Shown here: one piece after another, positions 22,667 through 30,684 of the stretch
Numbering within the stretch: position 1 is the first letter of the stretch
How the letters are laid out: each line of letters begins with the position of its first letter
Assembly (NCBI RefSeq): GCF_001274945.1
Contig: NZ_LILB01000001.1
Span: forward strand, 1 to 64,000
Source: Viridibacillus arvi
GTDB lineage: Bacteria > Bacillota > Bacilli > Bacillales_A > Planococcaceae
Direction of reading: 5' to 3'
DNA length: 64,000 nt
Made by a program: the position numbers and the translations under genes
Notes under the pieces: generated by a model
Databases searched by the model: none
What the model was told of the DNA's origin: nothing
The model's input: the letters and a program-made list of their open reading frames with translations, nothing else

Positions 22667-24475
22667 CTAATTGTCACATGAGGGCATACCTGGAACGGAA
22701 CCACTAGTAGGAGATAGTTTCTTTTGGCTACATTGTTCTTTAAGGATTCTTGTTAAAAGTTGTTGAATTTCTTTTGATTCAGGTGTTTCATATATAGGAT
22801 TGGAAAGGTTTATCTCCTCGAGCGGATCTCTTGTTAAATTATATAGCTCAAATTGATCAGGAACAGGTGTTGTTTTGGTAGTAGTAATACAAACATCAGC
22901 TTCAGTGTTATCAGAATTTAGGACTTTACTTTCCTGATGCGTAATATTGTCCTCTACACCTGGTTTACTCCAAAATTTAGGATTATCAAAGTAACGAGAA
23001 AACTTCCAAATCTCCTTTGTATTATTTTCACCTGTATATAGTTTAATAATTACGGTTTCAATATGATTAGGCTGAATAACTGAATCATATTGTTTACCTA
23101 TTAAACTAACTTGGTTCAACCCTTTTGTAACATCATCATCCGTCATAAAGTAAATAGGTTCATGGGTACGAGGGAAATTATTCTTTCCTAGCAGTAAAGG
23201 AGTTAAGTCTCGTCCTACGAATGGATGCACTTCTGTATGTTCTTTTTTGAGTTTTTCTTGAATTTGTTTTACATCAATGTTTGCAAGCCCAAGTATGGTT
23301 GGAATAATGTCCAAATGACTCGTTAACATATCTGTTTTTCTATATTGAGAGAAATGCTTTGGACTATGAATAATAAGGGGAACATGTATAGATTCCTCAT
23401 ATGCGTTATACCATTTTTGAAATAATCCTCCATGAGCTCCGACTAAACTTCCGTGGTCAGCTGTAAAAACAACAATCGTATTTTCATAAAATATAGACTT
23501 TTTGAGAGCGTTAAATACTTTTATCATTTCTTGATCTACCTTTTTTTGAAGCGAAAAATAGAGTTGTCGGTAAAAGAGAGAATTAGCAGTAGGTTGAAAG
23601 GCTTTTTGAAATATGTCACGGTAGCTTCTTTGTGCAGTTGGTTTAGTGAATAGAGATTCTTGTGCTGTAGGGGCTGGTGGTATATAAGGTACAGAAGGAT
23701 CAATTTCAAAATTAAATGTTGGTAGAAATTCACTTAAAAGACCATATAAAGTGATATCATGTGGATTTACGAAAGATGAAACAATGAGCCACGGTTTGTA
23801 ATTTTGTACTTTAGCTTCTTCCTCAAGAGAATGAATTAAGTCAACTACCTCTGCAGAATAGACTTCATCACGCCCGTCTAAGCCAACAGCTGCAGATGAG
23901 CCAGAATTACGTGGATTTGAACCATGTGGCTCAGGGCCAATCCAACCGTTAAAACCATATGCATTTAAACGATTGGCATTTTTATAAATTTGCTGTTGTT
24001 GATTTGGTACACCAGTTGCTGAGTTATAGCTTGGTAATGCATTATGTGTGCCTGGAATTAAAACATCTTCATCAGAGATATGCCATTTACCTTTCCAAAA
24101 TGTAGGATAGCCGGCTGCGCGAAAGTAGTCACCTAAAGTCGGTACTGTATTATGATCAAGCCAGAATACATCCGAGTCAAAAGCTCCTTTTGCAATGCCT
24201 GTTGTTTGTGTGACACCATGCAGTGATGGATATTGTCCTGTGAATAGTGTAGCTCTGCTAGGAGAACAAGCCGAACTACCAATATAATGATTTAAAAAGG
24301 TCATACCATTATCAAGAAGTGATTCTTGCGCTTTCAAGTTATTTTTACGCCATTCTTTTAATTCTCCATTTTCATAAACGGTTGGAAATCGTTCTTCATC
24401 TACAATAATGAAAAGAAAATTTGGCTGTCTATTATGTGGCAGGCAACGATCATCTGATTTCCTAGATTTGCGCAA
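22667..24475 (-). CDS. Cys-type sulfatase / alkaline-phosphatase superfamily hydrolase
   Basis: 602 residues with no signal peptide. FLFIIVDEERFP holds the first metal acid (D26, followed by E27 where most sulfatases have a second Asp). C70-S-P-S-R74 followed by ATLFTGQYPSLHG is the formylglycine signature, so activity would need a formylglycine-generating enzyme, not seen here. VVFTADHGSLVGAHG carries the distal metal Asp-His pair. The C-terminal third (YFMTDDDVTKG, ELYNLTRDPLEEINL) fits the arylsulfatase/choline-sulfatase-like group. The substrate is not readable; a cytoplasmic enzyme could release sulfate from an imported ester. Monocistronic. Confidence 0.88.
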   Translation of the reverse strand: MRKSRKSDDRCLPHNRQPNFLFIIVDEERFPTVYENGELKEWRKNNLKAQESLLDNGMTFLNHYIGSSACSPSRATLFTGQYPSLHGVTQTTGIAKGAFDSDVFWLDHNTVPTLGDYFRAAGYPTFWKGKWHISDEDVLIPGTHNALPSYNSATGVPNQQQQIYKNANRLNAYGFNGWIGPEPHGSNPRNSGSSAAVGLDGRDEVYSAEVVDLIHSLEEEAKVQNYKPWLIVSSFVNPHDITLYGLLSEFLPTFNFEIDPSVPYIPPAPTAQESLFTKPTAQRSYRDIFQKAFQPTANSLFYRQLYFSLQKKVDQEMIKVFNALKKSIFYENTIVVFTADHGSLVGAHGGLFQKWYNAYEESIHVPLIIHSPKHFSQYRKTDMLTSHLDIIPTILGLANIDVKQIQEKLKKEHTEVHPFVGRDLTPLLLGKNNFPRTHEPIYFMTDDDVTKGLNQVSLIGKQYDSVIQPNHIETVIIKLYTGENNTKEIWKFSRYFDNPKFWSKPGVEDNITHQESKVLNSDNTEADVCITTTKTTPVPDQFELYNLTRDPLEEINLSNPIYETPESKEIQQLLTRILKEQCSQKKLSPTSGSVPGMPSCDN

Positions 24476-24628
24476 CTTATTATTTCCCCCTTAATTTTAT
24501 AAGAGATATATGTCGTTATAATATGTAAGGAACTGTTGAATGATTGCAATTTTTACTTTTTGAAAATCTAAAAATACTATTCAAAGGGTATAATGAATCG
24601 ATTTTTAAAAAAACATATATGAAAATTA

Positions 24629-24667
24629 TAAAGAGCCCAATTCTTATGTGAGAATTGGGCTCTTTTC
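24629..24667. terminator. Intrinsic terminator of xpaC-telA
   Basis: AAAGAGCCCAATTCT pairs perfectly with AGAATTGGGCTCTTT around 6 nt, just beyond the telA stop. Confidence 0.95.
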
Positions 24668-24673
24668 TATAAG

Positions 24674-25873
24674 TTAGTAATTTGTACGATTATTATTTTG
24701 TTGTTGTGTATGAATCGCTAGTAGACGTTGTTTTAATTCGCCTTCCATACGAGCAATTTCAATTTCAGCTGCTTTTCGTTTTTGACGTCCATCTGCTTGG
24801 ATTTGTAATGTTTCTTCGATTGTTTGAAGAAGGTTTTCTTGTGTTTTTTTCAAAGTATCGATTTCAATGAGACCGCGTTCGTTTTCTTTTGCAGTTTCAA
24901 TCGTATTTACTTTGAGCATTTCAGAGTTTTTTAGTAATAAGTCATTCGTTGTTTTGGTAACTTGTTTTTGTGCTTCTACGGCTCTGCGCTGATTGTTTAA
25001 AGTAAGAGCGATGGCAATTTGGTTTTTCCATAAAGGGATAGCTGTCATTATCGAAGCTTGAATTTTCTCTGCTAACGTCTGGTTCGTTTGTTGAATCATC
25101 CGGATTTGTGGCGCAGATTGAATTGTAATTTGACGAGATAGTTGTAAGTCGTAAATACGTTTTTCAAGACGATCCACGAATTGTGCCAAATCATTTACTT
25201 CTTGTACAAGCATTTGGTCATTAGCAAATTCTGCTTTTTGACGTAATTCAGGTAATAGCTTGGCTGTGATTTCGTCTCGTTTAAGTTCAGCTGCAGCGAT
25301 GTAAACATTCAATGCTTCGAAATACGTTTTGTTTTGCTCATATAGTTTATCAAGCATTTGCACATCTTCAACTAAACCGCGTTTAGAATGTTCCAATTGA
25401 ATGCCTATACGGTCAATTTGTGTGCTAAGTTTTTGATATTTTGTCATCATTTCCTGGATCGGACGAGCAATTTTACCGAAAAGTTTGCGAAGACCTGACT
25501 TTTTATCTTGAGAAAGTTCTTCAGGATCGATTTCAGATAGTTTATCCATTAAATCTTTTAAGACATCACCTACTGGACCAATATCTTTACGTTGTACATG
25601 GTCAAGCATTTGATGAGAAAAGCGTGAAAGTTCATTTTGAGCATTAGCACCATAAGTTAAAATGGATTCATAGTTGCCAACTGGAATTTGCGAAGCAAGT
25701 TGTTTCGCTTTCTCTTTATCCTCATCCGATAATCTGTCAATTTGTTTGACGGGCATGTCCGGATCAGGGGAAGTGGATGGTGCTTTCGCTAGTTCTGGTT
25801 GCATATCAAACGGATTGCTAAGTAGGTCGTCCATTGATTTAACTGGTTCCGGTGAAGAGGGATTATTCGTCAT
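24674..25873 (-). CDS. telA: TelA-family toxic-anion/tellurite resistance protein (YaaN-like)
   Basis: 399 residues, soluble and almost wholly helical, with heptad patterns from about residue 60 to the end (for example FGKIARPIQEMMTKYQKLST, LVEDVQMLDKLYEQN). IQSAPQIRMIQQTNQTLAEKIQASI and PLWKNQIAIALTLNNQRRAVEAQ are the conserved TelA blocks. The first 45 residues are Pro/Asp-rich and probably disordered. TelA proteins are linked to resistance to tellurite and cell-envelope agents, mechanism unclear. It overlaps the end of xpaC by 11 nt; GGAG precedes the ATG. The xpaC-telA order is the same as in B. subtilis. Confidence 0.93.
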   Translation of the reverse strand: MTNNPSSPEPVKSMDDLLSNPFDMQPELAKAPSTSPDPDMPVKQIDRLSDEDKEKAKQLASQIPVGNYESILTYGANAQNELSRFSHQMLDHVQRKDIGPVGDVLKDLMDKLSEIDPEELSQDKKSGLRKLFGKIARPIQEMMTKYQKLSTQIDRIGIQLEHSKRGLVEDVQMLDKLYEQNKTYFEALNVYIAAAELKRDEITAKLLPELRQKAEFANDQMLVQEVNDLAQFVDRLEKRIYDLQLSRQITIQSAPQIRMIQQTNQTLAEKIQASIMTAIPLWKNQIAIALTLNNQRRAVEAQKQVTKTTNDLLLKNSEMLKVNTIETAKENERGLIEIDTLKKTQENLLQTIEETLQIQADGRQKRKAAEIEIARMEGELKQRLLAIHTQQQNNNRTNY

Positions 25874-26519
25874 ATAAATTCTCCTTTCGAGCTATCAAAG
25901 GTTTGTTTTTTTGCGTTGAGATCTGAGCAAAATCTAGTTCCATTTTTAACTCTTCTATATCAGATGCTAAGACAGCTCGTAGATCTTCTTGCATTGTATG
26001 ATTTAAGTCTTCTAATGTATCACGTGTTTGCTGAAGAGCAATATGAACATCTATGTCTTTAATCGGTTGCGTTGAGAGTAGGGCATATTTCTCAGTCAAT
26101 TCAGCAGCTGATTCTAGATGGGCATAAAAGAAATCTTCGGCTTGATAAAATTTCTTAGGGTTTGTCCGTACGATTTGGAAAATCCGTTTTGCTAATCGAT
26201 TCATTTCAAATAGTTGTTTAAAGGCAGAGATAGAGCGAACCTTTGTGTAGTGTCGATTTAAGTTTTTAATTTGAGCTTCTGCTAACATCATTTGTTCTTT
26301 AATGTGACGATATTCTGAGCGAGTTATGCCTACCATTTTCAATTGCTTTCTTACTTGAACTTTTTTGACAATATAGGCTGTTGTAAAATAAGTGATTAAA
26401 GCTAAGCCAGAACATTCAAGAAAATTCAGTTTAAAAGCAAATAGAAATACAAACCACATGAATAAAGAAAAAGGAATTGTGATTGCATATCTTGCTAGAA
26501 AGTGTCGGAAATTGAGCAT
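25863..26519 (-). CDS. xpaC: XpaC-family membrane protein
   Basis: About 218 residues from ATG 26519, which follows AAGGAGG; the longer frame to 26591 has no RBS. Two hydrophobic segments at about residues 11-29 and 33-47 anchor it; the rest is a cytoplasmic helical domain (GITRSEYRHIKEQMMLAEAQ, MNRLAKRIFQIVRTNPKKFY, LEDLNHTMQEDL). XpaC was named for hydrolysis of a chromogenic phosphate, but its true activity is unsettled. Its overlap with telA indicates one transcript and probably a shared role at the membrane. Confidence 0.9.
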   Translation of the reverse strand: MLNFRHFLARYAITIPFSLFMWFVFLFAFKLNFLECSGLALITYFTTAYIVKKVQVRKQLKMVGITRSEYRHIKEQMMLAEAQIKNLNRHYTKVRSISAFKQLFEMNRLAKRIFQIVRTNPKKFYQAEDFFYAHLESAAELTEKYALLSTQPIKDIDVHIALQQTRDTLEDLNHTMQEDLRAVLASDIEELKMELDFAQISTQKNKPLIARKENLYDE

Positions 26520-26748
26520 TATAAATTCCTCCTTAAACACCCTAATATTATGTACGAAATAGATACAAGAAAGTTTCACTTTATCGTACAAAAAAGAGTC
26601 GGTCTAATCATTATCCGACTAAGTGATTTTATATAGTTTTAACGACAGTGAAAACCCTTAATAAATATAGTTTTTTCTCTTTTCGCTATTTCATATAATT
26701 TCAATTAACCGTATTCAAACTAAGTCAAAATCGTAGTCAAAAAAATGG
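26520..26748. other. Left edge of the decayed integrative island
   Basis: AT-rich DNA with the 24-bp hairpin repeat at 26597-26620 and, near 26709, CCGTATTCA, which recurs near 30258. It may hold the former attachment region next to the integrase. Confidence 0.45.
26597..26620 (+). repeat. 24-bp hairpin repeat, left copy (candidate att site)
   Basis: AGTCGG-N12-CCGACT. The same 24 bp, with two differences, occurs at 30328-30351 in direct orientation. The two copies bracket the integrase pseudogene, a gene fragment and an IS element. Confidence 0.6.
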
Positions 26749-27720
26749 TCAGTTATTAAGAAATTGAGCATAACCAGCTTTTTCGGTAACGTGTGCGTAA
26801 ATGTTTATAGTTGTTTGGGTATTGATGCCCTAAACGTTCTTTTCTTTCATACTTGTCCCAGCTTCAAATAGTAAGCTGCAATGAGTATGTCTTAAACCAT
26901 GTGGTGAAATTTTTCTAATTCATATTTATTTTGAACTAGAAGTATCCACTTTTGAGGCATAGCAAGTTGAAGATATTCATTATTTTTATTACTGAAAATC
27001 AGTTGATTAGTTTTTAAAGTGTTGTAGCCTAATTTAAAGTAGTCTTGTTATTGTTTCTTTTTCCACACTTCCAAGATTAACATAGTCTTTTCGTCCATTC
27101 CAATTGTGCGGATGGATTTTTTTGTTTTAGTTGTTTTAACGAAAAGGCGACCGTTTTCACCACGTGTTAATGTTTTATTAATTCTAATTTCATTTGTTTT
27201 AAAGTTAATATCGTTCCAAGTAAGGGATAAGGCTTCACCACGTCTCATTCCACTAAAAGCTAGTAAACGAAAAAGCACATATGCTTTGTGATTCGTTCCT
27301 TTTTCAAGGTAATTTAAAAATTGAACTAGTTGTTCTTTATTGTAATAATTTTCGTTTTTCTCTTCTTTTTCAATTGGTTCAATTATGCGTTTGGGCATTT
27401 CTACCAGCTTTATTGGGTTATTTAGAATGTATCCACGCTTTATTGCAAAATAAAATACCCTTGAAGCATATCTTTTAACAATGTCATAACGCTGAAATTC
27501 ATTGAACCACTCATTAACATGTTTTTGACAAACATCCACGGTAATCTTTTCTATCTTATACCTACCTATAGCAGGTAATACATGCCTTCTAAAAATTCTT
27601 TCTACTCTTATAAATGTACTTTCGGAGACAGAATTTTTATACTGTTCAACCCATAGATCGTAAACATCTTGGTAGGTTTCAGCAATAGTTTTTCGGAAAG
27701 TACCTTTAAAACGGGTTCGA
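26749..27720 (-). pseudogene. Decayed phage-type tyrosine integrase
   Basis: Read leftward, the remains run from a SAM-like core-binding domain (FKGTFRKTIAETYQDVYDLW, STFIRVERIFRRHVLPAIG) into the catalytic domain (FSGMRRGEALSLTWNDINF with Arg I, then VKTTKTKKSIRTIG). An in-frame TAA at 27048-27050 cuts it; beyond, in shifting frames, come the HGLRHTH box, RLGHQ and TINIYAHVTEKAGYAQFLN with the nucleophile Tyr. At least two frameshifts and one stop make it non-functional. The N-terminal arm domain is cut at about 27720. The intact portion 27048-27539 is still open as a 163-residue frame. Confidence 0.9.
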
Positions 27721-27964
27721 GTACAATGGAAAGTCTGGATTTGCCTGGTATATTTCAGGATATGATAAAGAAGGTTTGAAGAAGATTCTTAACCAGTTTA
27801 TTAAAGTGCATACTCTTCTATCGTTTTATGAACCAAACAGGGTATCGGAAATATGTGAATATAAGGTATTAAAATGGCGTTCTAAGAAAGAAAAGCCGAA
27901 GTTAATAAAAGAATCTATCGATGTCTCGAAATATTACGATGAATTAGGACTGACAAAACATTAA
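27719..27964 (+). pseudogene. C-terminal fragment of an unrecognised protein
   Basis: From about 27719 an open frame continues through YNGKSGFAWYISGYDKEGL to a charged end (KLIKESIDVSKYYDELGLTK). It has no start codon with an RBS in the right place, and its 5' side meets the truncated integrase head-on, so it is a gene tail cut at the same junction. Composition is normal and a terminator follows, suggesting it was a real host or element gene. An internal ATG at 27776 would give only 62 residues. Confidence 0.5.
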
Positions 27965-27968
27965 TCAG

Positions 27969-27997
27969 TAGACCACTCTTGATCGGGTGGTCTTTTG
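27969..27997 (+). terminator. Intrinsic terminator after the gene fragment
   Basis: AGACCACTC pairs with GGGTGGTCT (one G-T) followed by TTT. Confidence 0.8.
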
Positions 27998-28121
27998 TTA
28001 TGTAACGTAATTTTATGTACATACACGACTTAATATCTACATATATTGGCAATTTGCTGAATGATTTGGGAGTAGTTTTGTAGTAACATTGGTTATATAA
28101 ATTATTTGTGGGAGGTTTAAA

Positions 28122-28490
28122 ATGCCTGATTTATTGCTTGTACTTTTTTTATTAAACTTATCTTTATTTCTTTTGCACGAAATGGATGCAATAAGGCGTT
28201 CTGAGTGGAGATTGTTTATCGTACTAAAAGATATGGAAGATTCAAAAGCTTATAAAGCATTCACATTTATTCACCTTTTTCTTTATGTAATAATACTCTC
28301 TTTACTTTTCAGCGATTATCAGACAATTGTATTTTGGTTTCTAGATATATTTTTCATCATCCATGCAATCCTGCACTTATTTTTTGAAAAACACCCTCGA
28401 AATGGATTTAAAAATACATTTTCAAGATTAATTATTTATCCAATGGGGATTCTTGCGGTAATACATTTATTATTTTTAATTAATACGTAA
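28122..28490 (+). CDS. DUF6713-like small membrane protein
   Basis: 122 residues with four hydrophobic stretches (about 3-17, 48-65, 70-87, 100-119). The signature is the first loop, LHEMDAIRRSEWRLFIVLKD, followed by a family-typical 'DSKAYKAFTFIHLFLY' segment and a HAILHLFFEKHP segment with several histidines in membrane-facing positions. I believe this is the DUF6713 family; its role is unknown. GGGAGG lies 8 nt before the ATG. It is the only apparently intact cargo gene of the decayed island. Confidence 0.7.
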   Translation: MPDLLLVLFLLNLSLFLLHEMDAIRRSEWRLFIVLKDMEDSKAYKAFTFIHLFLYVIILSLLFSDYQTIVFWFLDIFFIIHAILHLFFEKHPRNGFKNTFSRLIIYPMGILAVIHLLFLINT

Positions 28491-28898
28491 CATTAATGGT
28501 ATAGATAATTTACAAAGTCACATCTAATTGACGTGGCTTTTTCTTATGCACTCATACAAGCACATGAAATGAAGATTCTTAATAATAGTATGAATTTGCT
28601 TCTTCTATAACGTTAGTACTAGGGTGAAATATTGTGTATTTTTACATAGGCAATCCACATTAAGAGGAAATGTGCGCTAATCTAGAGAATATATTAAAGT
28701 AAGGTCGTGAATATAAAAGAGGGGATTAATTTTCAATGTTTACCAAGTAAACAACCCCTATAGGAGGAACAAAGAAATCCCTACATCAGGGTTATACAAT
28801 CTAGTCCTTCATCAAAACAAGAATCAGCTTAGTGGTAAGTAAAATAAAATTTAGCGACAAACCCAAAATAACCACAAAAAAGCACTGGCGATTGGGGA
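28491..28898. other. Gene-free stretch left of the IS element
   Basis: Contains a terminator-like hairpin at 28514-28543 (AAAGTCAC/GTGGCTTT), a GGAGG not followed by an open frame (near 28762), and at 28878-28888 the left arm AAAAGCACTGG of a hairpin whose other arm lies beyond the IS at 30191-30201. No coding sequence seen. Confidence 0.6.
28514..28543 (+). terminator. Intrinsic terminator of the DUF6713-like gene
   Basis: AAAGTCAC with GTGGCTTT (one G-T pair), followed by T's. Confidence 0.65.
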
Positions 28899-28940
28899 CG
28901 GGACTGACCCCTGTATTTAAGACAGGAATCAAAAAAGCAT

Positions 28941-29789
28941 TTATCCAACCAGTTGTCGGTATTGTACCGGCGACTGGTTGTTTAGTTTCGCTTGTATTCG
29001 AATATAGTTATAATACGTTATATAGTCTTTGACAGTTTGTTCTACGATTGCCGTCGTAGTGCTCCTCAAATTGTCTAAATAGAACGTTTCAGACTTTAAT
29101 GCAGAATGAAACGATTCGATAGGGGCATTATCAGCGGGCGTACCTTTACGGGACATGCTCATGATAATGCCTTTTCCTTTGACAGCTTGTTGATATCGAT
29201 AAGATGTGTATACCGAACCTTGGTCACTATGAAGTGTAAACCCTTCGGGTAAAGTATCTAATTGGGATAAGGTATTAAACACGAAATCAGTATCTTGGCA
29301 ATCACCAATCGAATAGGCGATAATTTCTCCATTATATAAATCTTGAATACTTGAAAGATACAATTGTTTCTGACCAAAAGGCAAGTAAGTAATATCGGTA
29401 ACGAGCCTTTGTAAAGGTGCAGTTGCCTCAAAACTACGGTTCAGTATATTATCTGCAATGTGGTATGGTTGTCCAGTTTGTTTACGTTTTTTTACTTTTA
29501 CTCGACATTGCCAACCATATTTTTGCATTATACGTTGCACGACTTTATGATTCACTCGTATTTCTTGATGTAAGAGTGCAGTAATTTTTCGATAACCATA
29601 TCGAAATTTATGTTCACGACAGAGTTCACCAATACGTCGCTCAATTACATGGCAAGATCCTGCATCAGTAGATGCTTGTTTCCAACAATAATAGGTAGAT
29701 CGTGTAACCCCTAAGTGTGTACATATAGCTTTCACACTCATTATTTCTTTTAAAGTCTCCACTAACTGTACAACTACTTCTCCAACCAC
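28941..29789 (-). CDS. IS3-family transposase OrfB (DDE integrase domain)
   Basis: 282 residues. An N-terminal HTH_21-type region (YGYRKITALLHQEIRVNHK) is followed by an rve/DDE catalytic core: first Asp in LVTDITYLPFG, second in LHSDQGSVYTS, and the Glu in NAPIESFHSALKSE. The order and the closing NNQSPVQYRQ are typical of IS3/IS150-group OrfB. OrfB is usually made only as an OrfAB fusion by -1 frameshifting; AAAAAAG at 29816-29810 in orfA is the likely slip site, and the OrfB frame is indeed -1 to orfA. The ORF is intact, but its upstream partner is interrupted. Confidence 0.93.
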   Translation of the reverse strand: MVGEVVVQLVETLKEIMSVKAICTHLGVTRSTYYCWKQASTDAGSCHVIERRIGELCREHKFRYGYRKITALLHQEIRVNHKVVQRIMQKYGWQCRVKVKKRKQTGQPYHIADNILNRSFEATAPLQRLVTDITYLPFGQKQLYLSSIQDLYNGEIIAYSIGDCQDTDFVFNTLSQLDTLPEGFTLHSDQGSVYTSYRYQQAVKGKGIIMSMSRKGTPADNAPIESFHSALKSETFYLDNLRSTTTAIVEQTVKDYITYYNYIRIQAKLNNQSPVQYRQLVG

Positions 29790-30091
29790 TTCCTCTCCAA
29801 TTCTTCGTACTTTTTTAAGACCTCAATCTGTTGTTTTAAATAACGGTTTTCCACTTCTAATTTTGTTTGTTCATTCTCATATTCAGGACCTTTATCAAAG
29901 GTATATTGTTTACCTACCGGTTGTTCAAATCGATGTATTTCTCCGTTTTTATACCAACGCATCCCTGTTTTCACTTGTGTTTTATGCCGTATATTTAATT
30001 CAATTAAGATTTGTTTCACTGGTATACCAGCTAATCGCATCTCAATAGCCTACATTTTCACTTCGTATGGATAACTCACTCTTGTTCCCAT
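29774..30091 (-). pseudogene. IS3-family OrfA with an amber stop
   Basis: From ATG 30091, preceded by AGGAGGTG, the frame reads MGTRVSYPYEVKM, then TAG (30052-30050), then AIEMRLAGIPVKQILIELNI: an HTH followed by a leucine-zipper tail (LEVENRYLKQQIEVLKK). The downstream piece is open from 30040. Without suppression neither OrfA nor OrfAB can be made from the proper start; AGATGCG near 30045 offers only a poor internal start. Confidence 0.85.
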
Positions 30092-30185
30092 AAAAAAACA
30101 CCTCCTAATTGAATTTTAGGTATCTAAACCCGAATTCAATCGAAGATGCTTTTTTTATTTGTCTATGCCTTTGGGGTCAGTCCCA

Positions 30186-30684
30186 TTAAACCAGTGCTTT
30201 TATCTATAAATCCTGCCCCCGACAACGCTATTATGGGTAAACCGTAGTCAAACCCGTATTCAGTGGATTTTGTAAAAGTGTAGAAAGTCTTGTAAACGTT
30301 GATATTACAACACTTCTTTAAAATAGTAGTCGGTTTAATCAATATCCGACTCCATAGAAGTATACCTTTTAAATCATTATGTAATTCAACACGGAAACTA
30401 TTATTTTCCGATAGTGGATTAACACCACGTTGTAACATATTGAAAAAATAGGTAGTCTGCTCATTAGTGCCCCTATAATAACTTCAATTTGCAAACGTTC
30501 ATTTATTTAGCAGTTACCCTTCAAGCCGATGAGAATAGATTTTTGTTTAATGAAAAATCGATATCCGTTATTCCGAGCATTGCAAGTAAATACAAATGCG
30601 CTTGCTTTTTCATTCTATTGATTCCAAAAAATTTAGAAGTGGTAAGCCGGTATTTACTATATTGACGGCTTATCTATATTTATA
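30186..30684. other. Gene-free right edge of the island
   Basis: Holds the right arm CCAGTGCTTTT (30191-30201) of the hairpin split by the IS, the right 24-bp repeat (30328-30351), and a possible weak minus-strand terminator for the chemoreceptor gene (AAGCCG ... CGGCTT, about 30642-30674). A 91-codon minus frame at 30163-30438 runs into the IS end and has no RBS, so I do not call it. Confidence 0.5.
30328..30351 (+). repeat. 24-bp hairpin repeat, right copy (candidate att site)
   Basis: AGTCGG-N12-CCGACT, 22 of 24 bases identical to 26597-26620, direct orientation, 3.73 kb apart. Confidence 0.6.

Larger units (their letters stand above)
28899..30185 (-). mobile_element. IS3-family insertion sequence (about 1.29 kb)
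   Basis: Terminal inverted repeats begin GGGACTGACCCC at 28900 and end GGGGTCAGTCCC(A) at 30173-30185; similarity continues inward (AGACA and AAAAAAGCAT on both ends). It carries overlapping orfA and orfB in the IS3 arrangement with an A6G slippery site. It lies inside the loop of an older hairpin (AAAAGCACTGG ... CCAGTGCTTTT). A UAG in orfA probably inactivates it. Confidence 0.88.

Noticed and set aside
30163-30438. 91-codon minus frame
   Set aside because: It ends inside the IS terminal repeat, has no RBS and shows no recognisable domain.
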